Source: UMGS755 sp045132895 (GTDB taxonomy: Bacteria > Bacillota > Clostridia > UBA1381 > UBA9506). From it: 17,884 nucleotides of DNA. Under the pieces are notes generated by a model, which worked only from the letters and a program-made list of their open reading frames with translations, did not search any database and had not been told where the DNA came from. The position numbers and the translations under genes are program-made. The stretch is taken from the NCBI GenBank assembly GCA_045132895.1, contig JBGUTC010000037.1, forward strand, positions 1 to 17,884. Direction: 5' to 3'. This document shows, piece by piece, positions 1 to 7,768 of this stretch (within the stretch, counting starts at the first letter, position 1; every line of letters begins with the position of its first letter).

Positions 1-185
1 AATCAGACGAAATGCTTAAAAAGGAACTGGTTATGGTAAATCATTCCGTTTGTGCGAAAGGGTCTGTTCTGCTTTCTGAGGGTGATGTTTTAAGCGTCAG
101 GGGCTTTGGCAGAGCAGAACTTATGGAAATTTCCGGTGAAACCCGCAAGGGTCGCACATGGATAACATTGAAAAAATACGTATAA
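1..185 (+). CDS. YlmH-family S4-domain RNA-binding protein (3' end only)
   Basis: The window opens inside this gene. The frame is open from base 3 to the TAA at 183-185 and encodes about 60 residues. The visible part has the look of the C-terminal S4 domain of YlmH: a V-N-H segment, then S-E-G-D-V-L-S-V-R-G-F-G-R, then G-E-T-R-K-G-R before a short basic end. S4 domains bind structured RNA. YlmH-family proteins lie next to divIVA in most Bacillota and have been linked to division and to ribosome-associated functions. The gene ends 21 bases before divIVA, whose ribosome site is in that gap, so the two are almost certainly co-transcribed. The assignment rests on this short C-terminus plus the divIVA context. 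The N-terminal part is outside the window. Confidence 0.8.
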   Translation, partial: SDEMLKKELVMVNHSVCAKGSVLLSEGDVLSVRGFGRAELMEISGETRKGRTWITLKKYV

Positions 186-206
186 CAAAGGAGAGGAAGA
201 GCCGAT

Positions 207-1079
207 ATGCTGACACCTGTTGATATCGAGAACAAGGAATTTACCAAGGCCTTCCGCGGATATGACATCTGCGAGGTCGATGAATTTATGAAAAACCTGG
301 TGGCGGATTATGAAAAGCTTTACCGTGACAATGCAGAGCTGAAAGAAAAAAACGCCATGTTAAACGATGCAATCGGCAGTTATAAAGGCATGGAAGAAAC
401 CATGCAGAATGCAATTCTGATTGCGCAGAAAACCGCAGAAGATATTAAGCAGAACGCCTATGAACGTTCAGAAACCATCGTAAAAGATGCTGAGCGTCGC
501 GCATCTGAAGCGATTAACAACGCAAATAATGCGATTGCCAATCTGGAAAAAACATATCTGAGCCTGCAGCGGGACATGAACGGATTCCGTGCGAAGATGA
601 GCACGCTGCTTTCAACATATATGCGGTTATTAGAAGATGCTCCTGAGGAAATCAGCGGTCATCCCATTAAAGAAGAAAGCAAGCCGGAGGTGGCTGTTGC
701 GTCTGCGCCGGTTTCGGAGGAAAAGGACGAATTTAGTCCGGATGATACCAACACCTTTACACTTCCTTCTATGGCAGGCGAACGGACAGAAGAGGCGTCT
801 TTAGAAAATCAATCTTCTGCAGAAGACCAGGCGCCAACTGAGACTGAAGAGTCTGTGCCTGCTGTACATACCGGTTTTGAAACAGAGCGGAAGGTAAATC
901 CGTTGGTTGAAGAACTGTTGCAGAGAAACAGAGAAGAGCAGCGCTCTGAGCCGGTATCACAAGACGTTCCCTTTTCAGTGACGAAGGAGACCGTTCAGAA
1001 AGAAACTCCTACAGTGATTTCATCAATCGATTTAAAAGACCTCAAAAACTTTGATGTTTTTTCAGATGATTCTTTTTAA
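207..1079 (+). CDS. divIVA: DivIVA cell-division / polar scaffold protein
   Basis: This encodes 290 residues. The first ~60 match the DivIVA membrane-binding domain: M-L-T-P-x-D-I near the start, then K-A-F-R-G-Y-D-x-x-E-V-D-E-F, in which F16 and R17 correspond to the residues that insert into the membrane in Bacillus DivIVA. Residues ~20-70 and ~85-140 are predicted coiled coil, rich in Glu, Lys and Ala. From about residue 150 to 260 the protein is acidic and low in complexity (many E, S, P, T), probably a disordered linker, and it ends in a short distinct tail (S-S-I-D-L-K-D-L-K-N-F-D-V-F). DivIVA proteins gather at negatively curved membrane, at poles and septa, and recruit partners. At 290 residues it is longer than Bacillus DivIVA (about 164); the extra length is the linker. 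The start has a strong ribosome site (AAAGGAGAGG, 187-196). It sits between ylmH and ileS, the usual order in Bacillota. Confidence 0.95.
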   Translation: MLTPVDIENKEFTKAFRGYDICEVDEFMKNLVADYEKLYRDNAELKEKNAMLNDAIGSYKGMEETMQNAILIAQKTAEDIKQNAYERSETIVKDAERRASEAINNANNAIANLEKTYLSLQRDMNGFRAKMSTLLSTYMRLLEDAPEEISGHPIKEESKPEVAVASAPVSEEKDEFSPDDTNTFTLPSMAGERTEEASLENQSSAEDQAPTETEESVPAVHTGFETERKVNPLVEELLQRNREEQRSEPVSQDVPFSVTKETVQKETPTVISSIDLKDLKNFDVFSDDSF

Positions 1080-1137
1080 TAAACAAAACGTCGAGTTTTA
1101 GATATATTCCAGCATCTCAGAAAGGATGAAAAAACCA

Positions 1138-3924
1138 ATGGATTACAGTCAAACTTTGAATCTGCCGAAAACCGAGTTCCCCATGCGCGGTAATTTGCCT
1201 CAGCGTGAGCCGGAAATTCTGGCACGGCAGGAAAATGATACAATGTATGAAAAGCTCATGGAAAAGAACGAGGGAAGACCTCTGTTCATTCTTCATGACG
1301 GACCGCCGTATGCGAACGGCGATATGCATATGGGTCATGCTTTGAACAAGTCCTTAAAGGACATCATCACCCGTTTTAAGAACATGGATGGCTTTAAAGC
1401 GCCTTATATTCATGGTTGGGATACCCACGGTCTCCCCATTGAGCGTCAGGCGATTGCCAGCCTGGGTATTAACCGTCATGAGGTTGATACGGTTTCCTTC
1501 CGTAACCTTTGCCGTGACTTTGCTATGAAATATGTGAACCTGCAGATGGGTTCCTTAAAGCGTTTGGGTGCTTTAGGTAAATGGGAAGATCCCTACCTGA
1601 CTCTGGATCCTAAATTTGAAGCTAAGCAGATCGAAATTTTCGGTAAAATGGCTGAAAAGGGTTATATCTATAAAGGCTTAAAGCCCATTTACTGGTGCCC
1701 GGACTGCGAAACAGCACTGGCTGAAGCAGAAATTGAGTATCAGGAAGATAAGACCAATTCCATTTATGTTAAATTTGCTGTTAAGGAAGACAATGGCGTA
1801 TTTGATGCTTGTGGCGTTCCAAAGGAAAAGATTAACTTCCTGATCTGGACAACGACTACATGGACGCTGCCCGGTAACGTGGCAATTGCGCTGAACGGTC
1901 TCTTTACGTATAATCTGGTGAAATCTGATGATGAGTACTTCATCATTGCAGATGAACTGGTTGATACCGTTATGCAGGCAGCCGGCAGAACAAACTATGA
2001 AACTGTTTGCTCTTTCCGCGGTTCTGACCTTGAATTAATTCGTTGTGCACATCCTTTCATTGACAGAGAATCTGTCATCATTCTGGGTGACCACGTAACA
2101 CTGGATGCCGGTACCGGTTGTGTTCATACGGCTCCCGGTCACGGTCTTGAAGACTACATTGCCTGCCAGCAGTATAAAGAAATCCCCATCATCGTTCCTG
2201 TTGATGAAAAGGGTTACTTAAACGATCTGGCCGGTGAATTCTCCGGTTTGTACTATGAAAAGGCAAACGCCAAAATTATCGAAAAGCTGACAGAACTGAA
2301 TGCTCTGTTTGCAGTTGAAGAAATTATCCATCAATATCCGCATTGCTGGCGTTGCCATGACGCTATCGTATACCGTGCAGCAGAGCAGTGGTTTGCTTCT
2401 GTTGATGCGATTAAGGACGATGCAGTTAAAGCAATTCAGGGTGTGACCTGGCTGCCTAAGTGGGGCGAAGACAGAATCACCGGCATGGTGCAGGACAGAA
2501 GTGACTGGTGTATTTCCCGTCAGAGAACCTGGGGTGTGCCTATTCCTATCTTCTACTGCGAAGAGTGTGGTAAGGAACTGATTAATGCTGATACTATCAA
2601 GGCGGTTTCCGAACTGTTCTATGAAAAAGGTTCCAACGCCTGGTATGAAGTGCCGGCAGAAGAGATTCTTCCCGAAGGAACGGTTTGCCCGGTTTGCGGC
2701 TGCAAGCACTTTACAAAGGAAAAAGACATCATGGATGTTTGGTTTGACTCCGGTTCCAGCCATACAGCCGTTTTAGAAGTTAAGGAAGGTCTGCATTTCC
2801 CGGCTGACTTATATCTTGAGGGTAACGACCAGTACCGTGGCTGGTTCCAGTCCTCCTTGCTGACAGCTATTGCTGCAAGAGGCGAGGCTCCTTATAAAGC
2901 CGTTATTACCCACGGTATGATTGTTGATGCTTCCGGTGAGAAGATGTCTAAGTCCAAAGGTAACGGTATCAGCCCGCAGGATATCATTAAAGATTACGGC
3001 GCTGATGTTCTCCGTCTGTGGGTAGCATCCGCTGACTATAAAACGGATATGCACATTTCTAAGGATATCTTAAAACAGATTTCCGAAGCATACCGCAAAA
3101 TCCGTAACACCGCTCGTTACATTCTGGGTAACATTCATGATTTTGATCCGAATCAGCACATGGTTGCTCCTGCTGATATGTTGGAGATTGATCGTTTTGT
3201 TATGTCCCGTCTGGACAAAGTGGTTGAAAAAGCACTCTCCAGCTATAGAAGCTATGAATTCCATAGCGTATTCCATGTCATTCACAACTTCTGCGTTGTT
3301 GACATGAGTAACTTCTATCTGGATATAATCAAAGACAGACTCTACACCGAAAAGGCTGACAGTCTGGCTCGTCGCAGTGCACAGACAGCTATGTACCGGA
3401 TTCTGGACAGCTTAGTTCGTCTTTTGACTCCGATTCTGGCATTTACCAGTGAAGAAATCTGGTCCTACATGCCGCACAAAGCAGAGGACAATGCAGAATT
3501 CGTTCTGCTGAACGATATGCCGTCTGTTGACCCGGCGTTGCGTGATGCTGAACTGGAAGCACGTTGGGAAAAACTGCTGGCAATCCGTGGCGACGTTGCA
3601 AAAGCTCTGGAAGAAGCCAGAACGGCTAAGATTATCGGTCATTCTCTGGGTGCAGATGTTACCATTTATGCTGACGGTGAGCTCTATGACCTCTTAGCAG
3701 AAAAGAGTGATGACCTGGCAACATATTTCATCACCTCCGGCGCAAGTGTGAAAGCGCTGGCTGATGCTCCGGCAGAAGCTGCTGAAGGTGAAACCGGCAT
3801 TAAGACCCTGGTTTCCGTTGCAACGGGTGAGAAGTGTGAACGTTGCTGGATGTTCTCCGAAAGCGTTGGCAAGAATGCTGACCATCCGACTCTGTGTAGC
3901 CGTTGTGCAGCAAATTTGAACTAG
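1138..3924 (+). CDS. ileS: Isoleucine--tRNA ligase
   Basis: A class I aminoacyl-tRNA synthetase of 928 residues that charges tRNA-Ile with isoleucine in the cytoplasm. Seen in the sequence: the HIGH signature as HMGH at residues 64-67 after G-P-P-Y-A-N-G; W-T-T-T-T-W-T-L-P at the start of the CP1 editing domain; D-W-C-I-S-R-Q-R-x-W-G-V-P; KMSKS at 602-606; and a C-terminal zinc knuckle with Cys at 900, 903, 920 and 923. The frame is also open from an ATG at 1126, but AAAGGA (1121-1126) overlaps that codon. The same site is 11 bases from the ATG at 1138, and the resulting N-terminus (M-D-Y-S-Q-T-L-N-L-P-K-T-E-F-P-M-R-G-N) matches the usual IleS start, so 1138 is preferred. The 58-base gap after divIVA holds no T-box. 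The CxxC at 'CPDC' and two further CxxC pairs in the middle are normal for this family. Confidence 0.97.
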   Translation: MDYSQTLNLPKTEFPMRGNLPQREPEILARQENDTMYEKLMEKNEGRPLFILHDGPPYANGDMHMGHALNKSLKDIITRFKNMDGFKAPYIHGWDTHGLPIERQAIASLGINRHEVDTVSFRNLCRDFAMKYVNLQMGSLKRLGALGKWEDPYLTLDPKFEAKQIEIFGKMAEKGYIYKGLKPIYWCPDCETALAEAEIEYQEDKTNSIYVKFAVKEDNGVFDACGVPKEKINFLIWTTTTWTLPGNVAIALNGLFTYNLVKSDDEYFIIADELVDTVMQAAGRTNYETVCSFRGSDLELIRCAHPFIDRESVIILGDHVTLDAGTGCVHTAPGHGLEDYIACQQYKEIPIIVPVDEKGYLNDLAGEFSGLYYEKANAKIIEKLTELNALFAVEEIIHQYPHCWRCHDAIVYRAAEQWFASVDAIKDDAVKAIQGVTWLPKWGEDRITGMVQDRSDWCISRQRTWGVPIPIFYCEECGKELINADTIKAVSELFYEKGSNAWYEVPAEEILPEGTVCPVCGCKHFTKEKDIMDVWFDSGSSHTAVLEVKEGLHFPADLYLEGNDQYRGWFQSSLLTAIAARGEAPYKAVITHGMIVDASGEKMSKSKGNGISPQDIIKDYGADVLRLWVASADYKTDMHISKDILKQISEAYRKIRNTARYILGNIHDFDPNQHMVAPADMLEIDRFVMSRLDKVVEKALSSYRSYEFHSVFHVIHNFCVVDMSNFYLDIIKDRLYTEKADSLARRSAQTAMYRILDSLVRLLTPILAFTSEEIWSYMPHKAEDNAEFVLLNDMPSVDPALRDAELEARWEKLLAIRGDVAKALEEARTAKIIGHSLGADVTIYADGELYDLLAEKSDDLATYFITSGASVKALADAPAEAAEGETGIKTLVSVATGEKCERCWMFSESVGKNADHPTLCSRCAANLN

Positions 3925-3933
3925 CAAATTGTT

Positions 3934-3980
3934 ACTGCGGGTAGATTCGTTGGATTTACCCGCAGTGTATTTTAATTTTT
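3934..3980 (+). terminator. Intrinsic-terminator-like hairpin between ileS and lspA
   Basis: A perfect 10-bp stem (ACTGCGGGTA, 3934-3943; TACCCGCAGT, 3957-3966) with a 13-base loop is followed by a T-rich tract (GTATTTTAATTTTT) that runs to 3980. The lspA ribosome site begins at 3981. The shape is that of a rho-independent terminator after ileS, although the T tract is broken by AA and the loop is large. No promoter fits between it and lspA, so lspA and rluD would depend on read-through. It may therefore lower downstream expression rather than end the operon. Confidence 0.7.
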
Positions 3981-3989
3981 AAGGAGAGG
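3981..3989 (+). promoter_or_regulatory. Ribosome binding site deciding the TTG start of lspA
   Basis: AAGGAGAGG lies 8 bases upstream of the TTG at 3998. It is the only good ribosome site here and no ATG follows at a suitable distance, so it supports the non-ATG start. It directly abuts the T tract of the preceding hairpin. Confidence 0.8.
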
Positions 3990-3997
3990 CGAGTTCC

Positions 3998-4480
3998 TTG
4001 CTGATATTATATTTTGTAGGCGTGGTATTGCTGTTTGCTGTAGATCAGCTTTCAAAACTGGCAGTTATCAGCTTGATCAAGCCGACGGCAACGGTTCCCA
4101 TCTGGAATAAGGTATTCCATTTAACATATCTTGAGAACCGGGGCGCAGCGTTTGGTATTTTACAGAATAAATTCGGACTGTTTTTCATCATCACCATTTT
4201 AGTGGTTGTGTTTATCACGGCATTTCTGATTCGTAAGCGGCCCAAAAGCCTGCACCTCAATGTTGCATTAACTCTGCTTGTTGGTGGTGCGCTGGGCAAC
4301 TTTGCCGACCGGATGCTTCGGGGTTTCGTGGTAGACTTCCTGGATTTCCGGTTGATTCATTTCCCAGTATTTAACCTGGCAGATTGCTTTGTGGTTGTGG
4401 GAGCGATCCTTTTGGCATGGTATATTGTGTTTATAGACGGGAAGCAGAAGCAACCGCAAGAGAACAAAGAAAATGAGTGA
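3998..4480 (+). CDS. lspA: Lipoprotein signal peptidase (signal peptidase II)
   Basis: A 160-residue polytopic membrane aspartyl protease that removes the signal peptide from diacylglyceryl-modified prolipoproteins. Family motifs are all present: A-V-D-Q-L-S-K (residues 14-20), N-R-G-A-A-F-G (47-53), G-G-A-L-G-N-F-A-D-R (96-105), V-V-D-F-L-D-F (111-117) and F-N-L-A-D (125-129). D104 and D129 are the expected catalytic pair. Four hydrophobic segments are visible (about 3-24, 61-78, 88-103 and 129-146), and a polar Lys/Gln/Glu tail ends the protein. The length is normal for the family. The start is a TTG at 3998 with a strong ribosome site. The stop (4478-4480) lies immediately before the pseudouridine synthase gene, suggesting translational coupling. 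The ileS-lspA-rluD order is common in bacteria. Confidence 0.96.
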   Translation: MLILYFVGVVLLFAVDQLSKLAVISLIKPTATVPIWNKVFHLTYLENRGAAFGILQNKFGLFFIITILVVVFITAFLIRKRPKSLHLNVALTLLVGGALGNFADRMLRGFVVDFLDFRLIHFPVFNLADCFVVVGAILLAWYIVFIDGKQKQPQENKENE

Positions 4481-4485
4481 TTGCT

Positions 4486-5397
4486 ATGAATTTTGTATGT
4501 GATGAAGCGTCCTCCGGTCTTCGGTTGGACGTTTTTCTGTCTGAGCAGGCAGATCTGACACGGTCTGCGGCACAGAAACTGATTGACAACGGCGATGTTC
4601 TTGTGTCTGGTAAGGCCGCCACAAAAAATTATAAAGTCCGGCCCGGCGATACGATTTCTGCTACGTTGCACGAGGCAAAAGAACTTGAAGCGCAGCCGGA
4701 AAACCTGCCTGTTGAGATTGTTTATGAAGATGACTCGGTCATTATTGTGAACAAGGCGCAAGGCATGGTGGTGCATCCGGCAGCAGGGCACGACGGTGGC
4801 ACGCTGGTCAACGCTCTTTTGTATCATGCAAAAGGCAGACTTTCAGCTATTAACGGCGTTATCCGTCCGGGGATTGTCCACCGGATTGACAAGGATACCA
4901 GCGGTATTTTAGCGGTGGCAAAGACCAATGATGCCCATTTGTCTTTGGCTGAGCAAATTAAAGAACATTCTGTCAGCCGTGAGTATTTTTGCCTGGCATA
5001 CGGCAATTTCAAAGAATCAACCTTTACGGTAAACCGTCCCATTGGTCGTCATCCCAAGGACAGAAAGAAAATGGCTATTGTTTCATCCGGTGGCAGAGAA
5101 GCGGTGACTCATGTAACGGTTCTGCGCCAGTATGACGGTTGTGCGCTCTTAAAATGCCGTTTGGAAACAGGGCGGACTCACCAGATTCGCGTTCACTTAT
5201 CAAGTCTTGGGCATCCTGTTGTAGGCGACCCGGTGTATGGCGTGAAAACAGATAAAATAGCAAAAAAAAATGCCCTGGCAGGACAACTGCTACATGCAGC
5301 GCTGCTGGGCTTTGTACATCCGAAAACGGGTGAATATGTGGAGTTTTCGGCACCACTGCCGGAACACTTTCAGAAAGTTTTAGACAGTCTGGAGTAG
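4486..5397 (+). CDS. RluA/RluD-family 23S rRNA pseudouridine synthase
   Basis: About 303 residues. An N-terminal S4 RNA-binding domain (roughly residues 5-70: G-L-R-L-D-V-F-L, then V-R-P-G-D-T) is followed by a RluA-type catalytic domain. The catalytic aspartate lies in H-R-I-D-K-D-T-S-G (Asp ~135). Two other family motifs are I-V-N-K-A-Q-G-M-V-V-H-P and G-R-T-H-Q-I-R-V-H-L. Members isomerise uridines in rRNA or tRNA; this architecture is that of RluD, which acts on helix 69 of 23S rRNA, but Bacillota carry several paralogs, so the target is not certain. Two starts are possible: GTG at 4477, overlapping the lspA stop, or ATG at 4486. I prefer the ATG because the protein then begins M-N-F-V-x-D-E, as relatives do. 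The ribosome site is weak either way, in keeping with coupling to lspA. A run of nine A occurs at 5262-5270. The stop is 2 bases from the converging DUF1836 gene. Confidence 0.93.
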   Translation: MNFVCDEASSGLRLDVFLSEQADLTRSAAQKLIDNGDVLVSGKAATKNYKVRPGDTISATLHEAKELEAQPENLPVEIVYEDDSVIIVNKAQGMVVHPAAGHDGGTLVNALLYHAKGRLSAINGVIRPGIVHRIDKDTSGILAVAKTNDAHLSLAEQIKEHSVSREYFCLAYGNFKESTFTVNRPIGRHPKDRKKMAIVSSGGREAVTHVTVLRQYDGCALLKCRLETGRTHQIRVHLSSLGHPVVGDPVYGVKTDKIAKKNALAGQLLHAALLGFVHPKTGEYVEFSAPLPEHFQKVLDSLE

Positions 5398-5399
5398 AA

Positions 5400-5930
5400 T
5401 CAGGAATCGGCGATGATTTCTGACAGAATTTTATAAATATTGCTTCGTAATGCTACCTGTACCGTTTCTCCAAAAAAGTCGGCAAAGGTAGCATTTTCTT
5501 TTTCCTGGAGGCTTTTCTGGGCAGCGGTAACGTTCTCAGTCACGCGGGAAAAGATTTGTTTCTGCGCCTCGCGGAACGCGGAGAAAGCACTTTTGACCTC
5601 GTCTTCAGACAGTGTGATAGGCAACATTTTCTGAATGACGGAAATAGAAAGCACCTGCTTTAAGGAGCAGACCATGGTCAGATAGGCCAGGTGAATGTGG
5701 TTATACCGCTTTTTAAAAGGCTTTGGGATAACGCCTAATTTTACATAGTTATTAATCATGGAGGGCGTGAGCAGCTTATCTCCCGGTTTCTGATAAGCAG
5801 AGAGATACGTATCCATCAGGGTAATGACTTGATCCATGTACAGATCCAGCCGGGGTAATTCTTCCCAGGAGGGGATATCATGCTCTTCCAATGTACAGAT
5901 CCATTCCTGTAAGTTTCTCGCGTTGTCCAC
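5400..5930 (-). CDS. DUF1836 protein, putative helix-turn-helix regulator
   Basis: About 176 residues. The family match is by eye: I-P-S-W-E-E-L-P-R-L-D-L-Y-M-D-Q-V, then L-T-P-S-M-I-N-N-Y-V-K-L-G-V-I-P-x-P, a MerR-like winged-helix pattern, then K-R-Y and a hydrophobic helix (L-A-Y-L-T-M-V-C-S-L-K-Q-V-L-S-I). The C-terminal half is mostly helical and charged. DUF1836 proteins are presumed DNA-binding regulators of Bacillota; no target is known to me. The open frame extends to a TTG at 5993, but that TTG is the -35 box of a perfect promoter whose -10 lies at 5965-5970, so translation must begin downstream. The only in-frame start after the predicted transcript start is GTG at 5930, with AAAGG at 5942-5946 (11 bases away). 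It converges on the pseudouridine synthase gene with 2 bases between stops. Confidence 0.8.
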   Translation of the reverse strand: MDNARNLQEWICTLEEHDIPSWEELPRLDLYMDQVITLMDTYLSAYQKPGDKLLTPSMINNYVKLGVIPKPFKKRYNHIHLAYLTMVCSLKQVLSISVIQKMLPITLSEDEVKSAFSAFREAQKQIFSRVTENVTAAQKSLQEKENATFADFFGETVQVALRSNIYKILSEIIADS

Positions 5931-5964
5931 CTGTAAACACGCCTTTCGTTGTATCGTTGTATAC

Positions 5965-5993
5965 ATTATATCGCGAAAAACAGAAAGTGTCAA
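5965..5993 (-). promoter_or_regulatory. Perfect-consensus sigma-A promoter of the DUF1836 gene
   Basis: On the minus strand TTGACA (5988-5993), a 17-base spacer, and TATAAT (5965-5970) match the sigma-A/sigma-70 consensus at all 12 positions with ideal spacing. Transcription should start near 5958, about 28 bases before the GTG start. Two head-to-tail copies of CGTTGTAT (plus strand, 5947-5954 and 5955-5962) cover the predicted start point and could be an operator. Confidence 0.88.
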
Positions 5994-6000
5994 GAAATAG

Positions 6001-6039
6001 GGGGCTATAGCAAAATGAATTTCATTTTGCTATAGCCCC
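6001..6039. repeat. 39-bp perfect palindrome, possible terminator of the M23 gene
   Basis: The arms GGGGCTATAGCAAAATGAA (6001-6019) and its exact reverse complement (6021-6039) are separated by one base. It lies downstream of the M23 peptidase gene on the minus strand, where it is followed by CTATTTCTTG, a weak T tract, so it could act as a terminator. The arms are long for that role and the centre must open to form a loop. A near copy of the inner arm (TAGCAAAATG, minus strand) also occurs around 6067-6076, between the palindrome and the M23 stop. An origin from mobile-element ends is possible, but no transposase is present. Confidence 0.6.
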
Positions 6040-6085
6040 GTTTAAGCCGGATAAAAAATCATACACATTTTGCTACAGTCGCTAT

Positions 6086-7684
6086 TTACTGTAAGTAAGC
6101 AGAGGGGTCTGCCGGCGTTCCGTTGACGCGGACTTCGAAGTGTAGATGTGCACCGGTGCTTCGACCGGTGTTGCCCACTCTGGCAATCAAGTCACCTTTT
6201 TTCACAACGGCACCTTCTTCTACCAGTAGCTCGTTGCAATGGGCATAATAGGTCATGATGCCTTCGCCATGGTCAATCTGAATCATGTAACCATATCCGC
6301 CGTTATTATAAGCGGCATAAGTAACAATGCCGTTATCTGCAGCGTAAATAGCAGTTCCGACCGGAGCAGAAATATCAATACCGTTATGATTTCTGCCCCA
6401 ACGGGCACCGTAACGGGAAGAAAGCGTTCCGTTTGTAGGTGTGGTCATCAGACCGGTTCCTACATAGGCAGGACGTTCTTTTGTTCCCTTAGCAACGACT
6501 TGATCAACGGACGTGGAAATCACGGTATCAGAAAGAACCTGACAGGACATTTCAACACCGTTAATAGAAGTGATACATGCTTCAACAACGCGGGAGCCTT
6601 CGGCGCCTTCTTGCTCGACATGAATGCTTCCTTCGTAGAGTTGCGGGTCTTCTTTTTCAACGGTTTTAAACGGAATGGATTCCGTCAGGGTTTTCTTGGA
6701 AACTGTTTTGATATACACTAAGGGCTTGCCCGTAGGAATCTCTAATTTACAAGGTCCGGGGTTGTCCGGATTTTCAATTACATTATTGCGGAGCAGGGTA
6801 TCGATTGTTACATCAAATTGCTCTGCAACATCAGAAAGACTTTCACCCGCTTTTAACTCATAGGTCATCATGCGACCATCTTCCAGAACTTCCAAAGCAC
6901 TCTCCGTTGTCTTTAAGGCGGCTCTTGGAACAAAACGACGGGATACGGTTACAGAATCACAAAATTCAGCAGACGTTACCTCACTACCGGCAACAAAGGA
7001 TTCTTTATACCTGTCTAAAACTGCAAGAGCGGCACTTTCGTTGGGCAGGGCAACAATAATCTCACCATTGACATTTACACAGTAGGCGGGGAGCATGTTA
7101 CTGTTGGTTGATTTTAATAGTTCCTTAAAATCCTCATCTGCCGTAAATGCATTTTTTGCAATGACTTTTTTGGAAAAACGAAGTTTGGATGTTGAAGAAA
7201 AACCTTCCGGCGCTACATAGGCCATTTCTTTGTTAATTTCTTCGATTAAAGCATCATAGGTTTCCTGATTTCTTAAAGTACCAACCACATGACCATTAGC
7301 TGTAACTGTAAAACCAATGCTGCAAGTGGTTGCCAGAATCAAGGCAACGCAGGCCACCAATACAAGGCTGACGGAGCAAGAGAAAATCATCTGCTTCGTT
7401 TTTTCATTTCGGGATTCCCAGAAAATGTGACCTTTATCAACAAGAAACCGATACATAACATTTGTTCCTTTAAAGCAAGAGTGAACAAAGAGTTTTAAAG
7501 AGCCTGCAAGCGCTAAAAAAGCAATTACCATTCGTTTCAGTAAACAGACCGTGCCTTTTCTGATGCGGGGTGCAGTTGTTTTTGCTGTCCCCATCAGAAA
7601 AGCGCAAACTTCAGAAATTCTTTTATTCAGTTTTGAAAGAATGTTCTTACAATGTTTTACCATATAGGGCGTGGAAGTCTCCAC
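6086..7684 (-). CDS. Membrane-anchored M23 peptidase with LysM and G5 domains
   Basis: A 532-residue cell-wall enzyme predicted to cut peptidoglycan cross-bridges or stems outside the membrane. Domains in order: a cytoplasmic, basic N-terminal region with one hydrophobic stretch (~49-68); a clear membrane helix (~98-121); a unique extracellular region; a LysM glycan-binding domain (~274-318, Y-E-L-K-A-G-E-S-L-S-D-V-A); a G5 domain (~323-400); and a C-terminal M23 zinc peptidase domain (~415-530). Metal and catalytic residues are present: H433 and D437 in N-H-N-G-I-D, H482 in Y-A-H-C, and the H-L-H pair at 513-515 in G-A-H-L-H-F-E-V, so it should be active. The start is GTG at 7684, backed by GAGGTGA at 7688-7694. 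The N-terminal ~95 residues before the helix are unusually long for this architecture, and their role is unknown. It is transcribed alone, from the promoter at 7769-7797. Confidence 0.92.
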   Translation of the reverse strand: METSTPYMVKHCKNILSKLNKRISEVCAFLMGTAKTTAPRIRKGTVCLLKRMVIAFLALAGSLKLFVHSCFKGTNVMYRFLVDKGHIFWESRNEKTKQMIFSCSVSLVLVACVALILATTCSIGFTVTANGHVVGTLRNQETYDALIEEINKEMAYVAPEGFSSTSKLRFSKKVIAKNAFTADEDFKELLKSTNSNMLPAYCVNVNGEIIVALPNESAALAVLDRYKESFVAGSEVTSAEFCDSVTVSRRFVPRAALKTTESALEVLEDGRMMTYELKAGESLSDVAEQFDVTIDTLLRNNVIENPDNPGPCKLEIPTGKPLVYIKTVSKKTLTESIPFKTVEKEDPQLYEGSIHVEQEGAEGSRVVEACITSINGVEMSCQVLSDTVISTSVDQVVAKGTKERPAYVGTGLMTTPTNGTLSSRYGARWGRNHNGIDISAPVGTAIYAADNGIVTYAAYNNGGYGYMIQIDHGEGIMTYYAHCNELLVEEGAVVKKGDLIARVGNTGRSTGAHLHFEVRVNGTPADPSAYLQ

Positions 7685-7768
7685 AATTCACCTCGATCAA
7701 ATCATGTATATACTATATTTTACACACATCATCATTAAAATATTACAAAATTGTTAAACAACATACTT

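Noticed and set aside
1080..1137. A T-box riboswitch before ileS
   Set aside because: The gap is only 58 bases and shows neither a specifier stem nor the conserved T-box sequence.
2218..2763. A 181-codon open frame on the minus strand within ileS
   Set aside because: Antisense to the ileS catalytic and editing region, without motif or ribosome site; a by-product of ileS codon use.
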